63,866 bases of DNA from Secundilactobacillus pentosiphilus. Its GTDB lineage: Bacteria; Bacillota; Bacilli; Lactobacillales; Lactobacillaceae. Position 1 is the first letter of the stretch. Each line of letters begins with the position of its first letter. Below the pieces are notes generated by a model. That model was not told the origin of the DNA and searched no databases. It saw nothing but the letters and a program-made list of their open reading frames with translations. The stretch lies in assembly GCF_002217985.1 (NCBI RefSeq), contig NZ_BCMI01000018.1:1-63866 (forward strand), read 5' to 3'. This document shows, in pieces, positions 57,326-63,866 of this stretch. Position numbers and translations under genes: made by a program.

Positions 57326-57366
57326 AGCATGCAAACGTCTCAATAACGCATACATGCTCTATTTTT
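57326..57366 (-). terminator. Terminator after the ATPase unit
   Basis: AAATAGAGCATG pairs with CATGCTCTATTTTT around a loop containing ACGTCTC, ending in Ts on either side. It lies between the 144-aa gene and tex. Confidence 0.7.
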
Positions 57367-57376
57367 TAAACTGTTT

Positions 57377-57811
57377 TTACATTACCATTCCCATGATACG
57401 CTGCGCTGCGGAAGTGACCTTAGTCATCATGTTTTCTTGTTCGTGTTCAGAATCGTTAAACGCTTCAACATTAACCGTCTGGCCATCGGGATCAATCGCA
57501 TCCACCATTGCCTGACAAGCCTGAGAATAGTTCCGGTAGGCCGCAACAAGTTGCTTGTGCTTTCCTAGAATACGCACGGGGACTGATGCCTGTTGCAGCC
57601 GATTCAAGTTCTCGGTGTAAGCATCCGTGCCCTTTTGGAAGGTCGCCTTGATCGCGGTCAACGACTCCGTCCCTAAATCAGCCACCTTATCATCATCAAT
57701 TGCCTGACGTAGTTTTTCGAAATCCGTGTTCATTTCTGACCCGGTCTTTTCGGTATCTTCAATTACTTTACTTAAAGCCGGCAAGTAACTTGCCATTGTT
57801 TTTGGTTTCAT
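57377..57811 (-). CDS. Uncharacterised 144-residue protein downstream of the P-type ATPase
   Basis: I do not recognise this family. The protein has no signal peptide or membrane segment, is mostly helical in composition, has a Met-rich end (IMGMVM), an acidic central part (DDDKVADLG), and no cysteines besides one in YSQACQAMVD. Its ATG follows AGGAGGAATTTTT and lies 11 bases after the ATPase stop, so the two are probably one transcript under the same leader. A role in cation handling is therefore possible but is only an inference from position. An inverted AGAGCATG/CATGCTCT repeat after the gene (57326-57360) likely terminates. Confidence 0.75.
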   Translation of the reverse strand: MKPKTMASYLPALSKVIEDTEKTGSEMNTDFEKLRQAIDDDKVADLGTESLTAIKATFQKGTDAYTENLNRLQQASVPVRILGKHKQLVAAYRNYSQACQAMVDAIDPDGQTVNVEAFNDSEHEQENMMTKVTSAAQRIMGMVM

Positions 57812-57822
57812 AAAAATTCCTC

Positions 57823-60474
57823 CTATTTTTCAAACCGTCTTTGAACAAACTTAACGACTTCAACAATTGCAATCATCAAAATACCGGCACTGAAGACGAT
57901 TCCCCATTGGAGTATATTAAGCTCCGTCAAATGGAAAATGGTATTAAAACCGGGTACAACAATTGTAACGGCTAATAGTAAGAACGCTGTCAAAATTGCC
58001 CAGTTAAGTGAACGGTTCTTAAAGAGCCCCACTTTAAAAATTGAGTCATGAATCGACTTGGAATTAAACGCGTGAAACAACTGAATCAAACCGAGGGTTG
58101 CAAACGCCATGGTCAACGCATCAGCGTGGGCCAATTGCCCACTAGCATGGACTGGAAACTGTAACGACAGTCCGTATACGCCTAACGTAATCAGGCCTTC
58201 TAGCAGCCCCTGATAAATGACGTTGCCGAATACACCACCGGAAAAGAAGTTCGAGGAACGTCCCCTTGGCTTGCGTTTCATGATGTTGGGTTCTGCCGGT
58301 TCCAACCCTAACGCAATGGCTGGAAAAGTATCCGTTACCAGGTTGATCCAGAGAATCTGCACAGGCGCCAAAATTTGCCAGCCTAATAGGGTCATGACAA
58401 ACAGGGTCAACACTTCACCGATGTTAGCTGACAAGAGGTACTGCAAAGCTTTTTGAATGTTAGCAAAGACTTTTCGTCCCTCTTCTACCGCCACAACAAT
58501 AGTGGAAAAGTTATCATCCGCCAAAACCATGTCACTGGCACCCTTGGAGACTTCTGTCCCGGTAATGCCCATACCAACTCCAATATCAGCAGCTTTCAAG
58601 GCCGGCGCATCGTTGACACCGTCACCCGTCATCGCCACTACTTTACCACGCTTTTGCCAAGCATTCACGATCCGCACCTTATGTTCAGGTGCTACTCGGG
58701 CATAAACTGAGTAGTGATCAACGCGTTGGTTAAATTCTTCATCACTGAGCTTATCGAGCTCCGCACCAGTAATCACCTGATCATCACCACTATTTTCGCC
58801 CATAATACCCAGTCGTTTAGCAATGGCCGTTGCGGTATCCCGGTGGTCCCCAGTGATCATGATTGGCCGAATACCCGCTTCATGAGCCTCAACAACCGCT
58901 TGAGCAACTTCCGGCCGCTCAGGATCGATCATAGCCACTAAGCCAGCAAAAATTAAGTGCTGTTCAGCCGTTTCGCTCGTTAATTCAGACGGAACTGAAT
59001 CAACCTCCTTGTATGCAAACGCCAGCACTCGTAACGCTTGCGTCGCTAACTGATGATTGACCGCCATGATCTGCTGCTTATCAGCCGCCGTGATCTCACG
59101 AATTTTACCATCTATAAAGATGCGGTCAACCCGCTTTAATAACTGATCCGGCGCACCTTTAACGTACTGGGTAATACTCCCCGAAGAATCCGCATTAAAA
59201 GTTGACATTAATTTGCGTTCGGAATCAAACGGAATTTCGGCCACCCGTTCACTGTTGCTGATCGTTGCCGCCGCTGGTTCATCCCGGTCCAAATAATACT
59301 GTATCAACGCGGTTTCGGTCGGATCTCCAGCTAAGCCGTCGTCGGCAAATTTACTGTCATTATTCAACAGCATTGCCAAGGCTAACGGATCTGTCAGGTC
59401 AACTTCCTGTTGTTTGGCATCAACCAGTTGACCGTTCTCATAAATCTGCTCAACGGTCATTTTGTTTTGTGTCAGTGTCCCTGTTTTGTCAGAGGCAATA
59501 ATATCCGTACTGCCGAGCGTTTCTACGGCCGGCAGCTTTCGAATCAGGGCATGCCGTTTCGCCATCCTCTGGGTGCCCAGCGCTAACGTAATCGTGACAA
59601 TGGCCGGCAATCCTTCTGGAATAGCCGCTACGGCTAGGGAAATGGCTGTCAGCAGCATGTTGACCAAGGTTTCTTCACCACGAACCATGCCAATGACGAA
59701 GACTAAGGCAGCAATGGCTAAGATCAATGCAGTCAACCATTTACCTAACTGATTCAGGTTTTCCTGCAGCGGCGTCTTAGTTTCTGCGGTTTCTTCAATC
59801 ATGCCAGCAATCTGGCCAACTTCAGTCTGCATACCGGTAGCCACAACGACACCAGTTCCCCGGCCAGTCGTAATATTAGCCGTCATGTAGACCAAATTCG
59901 CACGGTCACCTAGCGCTAAATCATCTTCAGCCAGCACATCACTGGTTTTGTTGACCGGCACCGATTCACCGGTTAAAGCAGCCTCCTCCACCTTCATCAC
60001 GTTAGCAGTCACCAAACGAATATCAGCTGGCACAATGTCGCCTGCCTCTAAGTAGACGATATCCCCGGGTACCAGTTCATCACTTTTAACCGTAATGACC
60101 TGGCCATGCCGTTCAACGTGTGCAACTGGGGCTGCCATTTCACGCAGCGAATTAATGGCATCTTCAGCTTTTGATTCCTGGAAGACGCCAAAAACCGCGT
60201 TCAGAATAACCACGGCTAAAATAATCAAGGCATCCGCTACTTCACCGGTCAACCCGGCAATAATAGCGGCAACAATCAACACAATAATCATAAAATCTTT
60301 AAACTGAGCAACGAACTTTTGCATTAACGTCGTTTGACGCTTTTCAGTTAATTTATTTTCGCCGTATTTTTCTCGTCGCTCTTTGACAGTTGCCTCAGTG
60401 AGCCCCTGTTCTTGTGTCTCTAAGTGTGCGAACAATTCATCGGTTGTCTGCTGGTACCACGGTTTGTCTGCCAT
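57823..60474 (-). CDS. P-type cation-transporting ATPase, probable Ca2+/Mn2+ exporter
   Basis: This 883-residue P2A-type ATPase has TGES (168-171), the PEGLP membrane motif (286-290), the phosphorylated Asp329 in DKTGTLT, KGAPDQLL for ATP binding, TGDGVNDAPALK and a final membrane region with LWINLVTDTFPAIALGLEP. The general type is the SERCA/PacL group. The leader resembles a manganese-sensing yybP-ykoY riboswitch, and streptococcal and lactococcal ATPases of this group with that riboswitch export Mn2+. Mn2+ is therefore a likely substrate here, though Ca2+ is not excluded. An unknown gene follows at once. Confidence 0.88.
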   Translation of the reverse strand: MADKPWYQQTTDELFAHLETQEQGLTEATVKERREKYGENKLTEKRQTTLMQKFVAQFKDFMIIVLIVAAIIAGLTGEVADALIILAVVILNAVFGVFQESKAEDAINSLREMAAPVAHVERHGQVITVKSDELVPGDIVYLEAGDIVPADIRLVTANVMKVEEAALTGESVPVNKTSDVLAEDDLALGDRANLVYMTANITTGRGTGVVVATGMQTEVGQIAGMIEETAETKTPLQENLNQLGKWLTALILAIAALVFVIGMVRGEETLVNMLLTAISLAVAAIPEGLPAIVTITLALGTQRMAKRHALIRKLPAVETLGSTDIIASDKTGTLTQNKMTVEQIYENGQLVDAKQQEVDLTDPLALAMLLNNDSKFADDGLAGDPTETALIQYYLDRDEPAAATISNSERVAEIPFDSERKLMSTFNADSSGSITQYVKGAPDQLLKRVDRIFIDGKIREITAADKQQIMAVNHQLATQALRVLAFAYKEVDSVPSELTSETAEQHLIFAGLVAMIDPERPEVAQAVVEAHEAGIRPIMITGDHRDTATAIAKRLGIMGENSGDDQVITGAELDKLSDEEFNQRVDHYSVYARVAPEHKVRIVNAWQKRGKVVAMTGDGVNDAPALKAADIGVGMGITGTEVSKGASDMVLADDNFSTIVVAVEEGRKVFANIQKALQYLLSANIGEVLTLFVMTLLGWQILAPVQILWINLVTDTFPAIALGLEPAEPNIMKRKPRGRSSNFFSGGVFGNVIYQGLLEGLITLGVYGLSLQFPVHASGQLAHADALTMAFATLGLIQLFHAFNSKSIHDSIFKVGLFKNRSLNWAILTAFLLLAVTIVVPGFNTIFHLTELNILQWGIVFSAGILMIAIVEVVKFVQRRFEK

Positions 60475-60498
60475 CTAAAATCCTCCTGTTAGTTATGA

Positions 60499-60612
60499 AA
60501 CCCGTTGTTTTCGTTATAAGTCTCATCGATTAAGGCCTTCCCGGAGACGGTTGTCCCAAGTTGTCGGGTCGGCCACAGAAGATTCTGCCGATTACTCCCT
60601 CATCGTATCACG
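60499..60612 (-). promoter_or_regulatory. yybP-ykoY-like (Mn2+) riboswitch leader of the ATPase gene
   Basis: On the minus strand GAGGGAGTAATCGGC begins the conserved first loop, CGACAACTTGGGACAACC follows in the middle helix, and GGCCTTAATCGATGAGAC ends with the GAUGAGAC-type second loop. TAA..GGC/GCC.TTA can form the second helix, and CGTGATA/TTATAACG the first. The layout GGGAGUA...GAGAC, about 70 bases apart, matches the motif. The AGGAGG site follows about 25 bases on. Confidence 0.6.
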
Positions 60613-60626
60613 CAGTCTCACGAAGT

Positions 60627-61451
60627 TTACTTCCAAAAAGTATCAAACACGGTTACTGGTAAATGACGCTTGTGCTGGGTCTTTAAATACCAGCTTTCAA
60701 TTGTTTCCGCAGCTTTATCCGATACGGTTTTACCTTCCAAATAGTCGTCGATGTCATCGTAACGAACGCCCAGGGCAACTTCATCAGGCAAAGCTGGCCG
60801 ATCATCTTCTAGATCCGCCGTCGGTACCTTTGTATATAAATGTTGAGGGGCATGAAGCGTCTCAAGCAGCTGTTTTCCCTGCCGTTTATTTAAGCGCCAG
60901 ATTGGCGTAATATCAGCGGCCCCATCACCAAACTTAGTGTAAAAACCAGTCACTGCTTCAGCAGCATGGTCAGTTCCCACAACTGCGCCCTGATTAGCGC
61001 CAGCAATTGTAAACTGCGCAATCATCCGCTGGCGGGCCTTAACGTTTCCCTTATTAAAATCAGAGATTTTTTCTTGATTGGCTTGAACTGCAGCAACAGT
61101 GGCATCCGTAGCTGGTTTAATATCCACACGGTCAACCTGGTCAGCCTGCATAAAATCAATTGCTGCCATCGCGTCGGATTCATCCGCCTGTTGCCCATAT
61201 GGCAGGCGCACGGCAATGAATTGATAACCATCGTTGTTCGTTTCACTGCGGAGTTCTGTGACCGCCATTTCCGATAACTTACCAGCCAAGGTAGAATCCT
61301 GTCCGCCGGAAATCCCTAAAACCAACGTTTTTAAACCAGTTGTTTGCAGGTATGCTTTTAAAAAGTCCACGCTGCGCCGAATTTCAGCCTGCGGATCGAT
61401 CTGCGGCTGAACCTTTAACGCTGAAATTATTTTTTGCTGTAATTCTCTCAT
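60627..61451 (-). CDS. nadE: NAD synthetase (ammonia-dependent)
   Basis: NadE amidates nicotinate adenine dinucleotide to NAD+. The 274-residue enzyme has the PPi-loop [17 protein letters not shown] near residue 45, [24 protein letters not shown], and a C-terminal [14 protein letters not shown]. There is no glutaminase domain, so it uses ammonia. It lies 12 bases after pncB in a two-gene NAD salvage operon (niacin to NAD+). Confidence 0.95.
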   Translation of the reverse strand: MRELQQKIISALKVQPQIDPQAEIRRSVDFLKAYLQTTGLKTLVLGISGGQDSTLAGKLSEMAVTELRSETNNDGYQFIAVRLPYGQQADESDAMAAIDFMQADQVDRVDIKPATDATVAAVQANQEKISDFNKGNVKARQRMIAQFTIAGANQGAVVGTDHAAEAVTGFYTKFGDGAADITPIWRLNKRQGKQLLETLHAPQHLYTKVPTADLEDDRPALPDEVALGVRYDDIDDYLEGKTVSDKAAETIESWYLKTQHKRHLPVTVFDTFWK

Positions 61452-61463
61452 GGCTTTATCCTC

Positions 61464-62936
61464 TTATTGATTATCAAAATCGATTTTTTGGACGTACTCG
61501 TGAACCTCTTTAATGAGATTCATCTTGTTGTCCCATAACTTCTGTGACAAATCAACCGGGTACTTTTGGGGGTTTAGATCCCGCTTGTATTCCGGCCAAA
61601 GGTTCTCTAACATCTGTGTGCAACGAGCCTTGATCTCAGCTAATTCCGGCTGCTGATAAACTAAGCGGCCCTTATCAAAAATCGGCTGTAAGATTGGCCG
61701 TGCGTCAAAATCGGTCACGGTCTTGTTGATATAAGTGTAACTCGGATGGAACATATACAGCTGATCTTGCTGTCGTGGATCTTCACTGGCAAGTGCAATA
61801 TAGTCCCCTTCGGATTTCCCGTCCTCTTTTTTGGTAATTCGCCAAACTTGTTTTCGTCCGGGCGTTGAGACCTTTTCAGCGTTGTTTGACAACTTGATGG
61901 TATCTTCCATCTTGCCATCCCGCTCAATGGAAACCATTTTATAAACAGCGCCTAAGGCTGGTTGATCAAAGGCCGTAATCAGTTTCGTGCCAATTCCCCA
62001 GACGTCGATTTTAGCGCGTTGCATCTTCAATGACATGATGGTTTTTTCATCGAGATCATTTGATGCGTAAATTTTAGCATCCTGGTAACCGGCTTCATCT
62101 AACTGCTGGCGAACCCGCTTTGAGATGTAAGCCATGTCACCTGAATCAATTCGGACACCGAGAAAATTAATTTTATGACCCATTTCGTTGGCCACCCGAA
62201 TGGCACTCGGTACACCGCTCTTTAGAGTGTCATAGGTATCAACCAGAAAAACACAGTCCTTATGAGTTTCCGCGTAAGCCCGGAAAGCATCGTAATCGTC
62301 GCCGTAGGTTTGTACCAATGAGTGGGCATGAGTCCCGCTGATCGGAATACCAAATATTTTACCGGCACGCACGTTTGACGTTGCATCAAACCCACCAATA
62401 TAAGCAGCACGAGTGCCCCAAATGGCGGCATCAAATTCCTGTGCTCGCCGTGAACCAAATTCCATGATGCCATCTTTACCGGCCACGGAACGAATCCGGG
62501 CAGCCTTGGTAGCAATCAAGGTCTGATAGTTCACAATATTAAGGACCGCCGTTTCAATTAACTGGCAATCAGCCAGCGGGCCTTCGACTTGAAGTATTGG
62601 CTCGTTATTGTAAACGAGATCCCCCTCAGCGGCTGAACGAATCGTCCCCTGAAATTTAAAGTCACTCAAAAACTGAAGTAATTCGGGTGAATAATCTGTA
62701 ACTTCTTTTAAATATTCAATATCTGTTTTGGTAAAGTGCAGGTTTTCGATATAATGAATAATATGTTCTAGTCCCGCAAAGACGGCAAACCCGTTTTTAA
62801 AGGGCATATCACGAAAATAAACTTCGAAGATGGCCCGCTTATTTTCAATACCCTGTTCAAAATAGGTTTGAATCATACTTAATTCATAGGCATCCGTATG
62901 CAACGCGATGCTATCGTCTGGATACTGCTTTGCCAT
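61464..62936 (-). CDS. pncB: Nicotinate phosphoribosyltransferase
   Basis: PncB joins nicotinate and phosphoribosyl pyrophosphate with ATP support, the first step of niacin salvage. The 490 residues begin DSIALHTDAYELSMIQTYFEQG and include EFGSRRAQEFDAA, GTHAHSLVQ near the middle and IWGIGTKLITAFDQPALG-type sequence. The family is the longer Firmicutes type. AAAGGAG is nine bases ahead of the ATG. The nicotinate uptake and adenylyltransferase genes are not in the window. Confidence 0.95.
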   Translation of the reverse strand: MAKQYPDDSIALHTDAYELSMIQTYFEQGIENKRAIFEVYFRDMPFKNGFAVFAGLEHIIHYIENLHFTKTDIEYLKEVTDYSPELLQFLSDFKFQGTIRSAAEGDLVYNNEPILQVEGPLADCQLIETAVLNIVNYQTLIATKAARIRSVAGKDGIMEFGSRRAQEFDAAIWGTRAAYIGGFDATSNVRAGKIFGIPISGTHAHSLVQTYGDDYDAFRAYAETHKDCVFLVDTYDTLKSGVPSAIRVANEMGHKINFLGVRIDSGDMAYISKRVRQQLDEAGYQDAKIYASNDLDEKTIMSLKMQRAKIDVWGIGTKLITAFDQPALGAVYKMVSIERDGKMEDTIKLSNNAEKVSTPGRKQVWRITKKEDGKSEGDYIALASEDPRQQDQLYMFHPSYTYINKTVTDFDARPILQPIFDKGRLVYQQPELAEIKARCTQMLENLWPEYKRDLNPQKYPVDLSQKLWDNKMNLIKEVHEYVQKIDFDNQ

Positions 62937-62981
62937 GTTTGTTACTCCTTTGGTGGATTGATATTTCTGGTTATGAGAACT

Positions 62982-63010
62982 ATTCTATCATTAATCCGAA
63001 TTATCGTCAG
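62982..63010 (-). promoter_or_regulatory. pncB-nadE promoter
   Basis: CTGACG (63005-63010), 17 bases, then TAGAAT (62982-62987) on the minus strand, in the region shared with divergent tagA. Confidence 0.5.
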
Positions 63011-63054
63011 TTAAACTAAAGCTTTTTAACTCATTTCAAGAATGGATGGTTATT

Positions 63055-63789
63055 ATGTCTAAAGAATTTCCCTTAATCAATGTTTTAAACGTGCCGTTTA
63101 TTAATACGACCCAAGCTGATTTTCTGACAGCAATTGAAGATCGAATTAATCAGCGTCAAAACACGTTTATTGTCACGGCTAACCCTGAAATCGTCATGTA
63201 CGCCAGAAATCATCCTGACTACCAGCGCATTCTAGAAACCGCCGACTATATTACACCAGATGGTATCGGAATCCTTAAAGGTGCTGCCATTCTTGGTCAA
63301 TCAATGACGGAACGGATCACTGGTTACGACACCATGCTGGCCTTGCTGCAGTGGGGCAACGCCCAGCAAAAATCAGTCTACTTAGTCGGTGCAAAGCCTG
63401 AGGTCATCGCCGACGTTAAAAGCGTTGTGGCTGAACGCTTCCCTAACCTTAACGTTGCGGGAATCCACGATGGTTATTTTGATGACTTTGCGCCCATTGC
63501 CAAAGATATTGCTCAAACTAAACCGGACATGGTATTTTTAGCGGTTGGTTTCCCCAAACAAGAACAGCTCATTGCTGATTACCGTCACCAAAACAACGGC
63601 CTGTGGATGGGCGTTGGCGGTAGCTTTGACGTGCTGAGCGGTCACACAAAAAGGGCGCCGAAGTTTTTCCAAAAGCACCGTTTGGAGTGGTTCTACCGTC
63701 TTATCACCGAACCAACCAGATTCAAACGGATGCTGGTTTTACCGCGTTACTTACGGACCGTTAAACAATCAGCGCGAAAGAACAAATAA
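63055..63789 (+). CDS. tagA: N-acetylmannosaminyltransferase TagA (WecG/TagA/CpsF family)
   Basis: TagA adds ManNAc to undecaprenyl-PP-GlcNAc, the second step of the wall teichoic acid linkage unit. The 244-residue protein shows VTANPEIVMYARNHPDYQRIL with the catalytic Asn-Pro region, TPDGIGILKGAAILG, the RITGYD motif, VFLAVGFPKQEQLI and GVGGSFDVLSGHTKRAPKFFQKHRLEWFYRL, ending in a basic membrane-associating tail. Two ATGs are in frame; 63055 has GGA at better spacing than 63046. It stands alone, but TagO at the other end of the window acts just before it. Confidence 0.92.
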   Translation: MSKEFPLINVLNVPFINTTQADFLTAIEDRINQRQNTFIVTANPEIVMYARNHPDYQRILETADYITPDGIGILKGAAILGQSMTERITGYDTMLALLQWGNAQQKSVYLVGAKPEVIADVKSVVAERFPNLNVAGIHDGYFDDFAPIAKDIAQTKPDMVFLAVGFPKQEQLIADYRHQNNGLWMGVGGSFDVLSGHTKRAPKFFQKHRLEWFYRLITEPTRFKRMLVLPRYLRTVKQSARKNK

Positions 63790-63866
63790 CACCGAGTATG
63801 AAAAGAGCCTAGAAATGCACTTGGCCCTGTCAAGTTGACAAATGAAATAATATAAAGTTTTGTGTA
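63790..63866. other. Window end after tagA
   Basis: A TTGACA at 63835-63840 could begin a promoter for a gene beyond the window, but no -10 at proper spacing is inside the window. Confidence 0.25.

Noticed and set aside
63835-63862. Promoter at the right edge
   Set aside because: TTGACA is present, but the only -10-like TATAAA is ten bases away, too close.

Overview
The window reads as chromosomal DNA of a lactic acid bacterium of the family Lactobacillaceae. Supporting signs are the Firmicutes order of housekeeping genes, PepC, class Ib NrdHEF, the HrcA/CIRCE-type groESL operon, a small SRP RNA, and moderate G+C with many TTG starts. The Bacillus-like radA–gltX–cysS–rplK run lacks disA, ispDF and cysE. 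The species cannot be fixed from sequence alone. A threonine dehydrogenase/2-amino-3-ketobutyrate ligase pair and alanine dehydrogenase are less usual for the family.

Layout. 0.1-3 kb: tagO (wall polymer initiation) and lrgAB. 3-11.5 kb: an amino-acid block with two permeases, threonine dehydratase, alanine dehydrogenase, a 970-bp non-coding stretch, then kbl-tdh; two promoters carry cre-like sites. 11.9-13.8 kb: a KimA-type potassium importer. 14-22 kb: groESL, rex, a divergent ABC-F gene, and the tRNA t6A/ribosome-modification group tsaB-rimI-rimI2-tsaD. 22-30 kb: two replication/repair/RNA units, tmk-darA-holB-yabA-rsmI-thioesterase and dnaX-ybaB-recR-yaaL, plus SRP RNA and tadA. 30.4-34 kb: nrdH-nrdE-nrdF behind two NrdR-like boxes. 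34-46.8 kb: the rplL-rplJ / rplA-rplK / nusG / secE-rpmG / sigH / yacP-rlmB-mrnC-cysS / gltX / yacL / radA / dut block, all on the minus strand. 46.9-63.8 kb: pepC, gpmA, an AEC transporter, an LCP wall ligase, an incomplete mannose-class PTS pair, a HAD phosphatase, tRNA-Leu, thrB, sprT-tex, a P-type ATPase behind a manganese-riboswitch-like leader with an unknown partner gene, nadE-pncB, and tagA.

How the parts fit. TagO, TagA and the LCP protein are three steps of wall teichoic acid synthesis and attachment. KimA and DarA belong to the K+/c-di-AMP network in Bacillus. Rex, Ald, Tdh and the NAD salvage genes all touch NAD(H). The threonine/alanine block could convert imported amino acids to 2-oxobutyrate, glycine plus acetyl-CoA, and pyruvate.

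The least ordinary signals are: (1) a roughly 210-bp repeat family carrying interchangeable hairpins, at two convergent gene ends; (2) a PTS IIA/IIB pair in which IIB lacks its phosphorylatable histidine; (3) a yybP-ykoY-like leader in front of a P-type ATPase and an unknown 144-aa gene; (4) a tadA reading frame that appears to start at ATT or ATA. No CRISPR array, insertion sequence, prophage or defence island was found.
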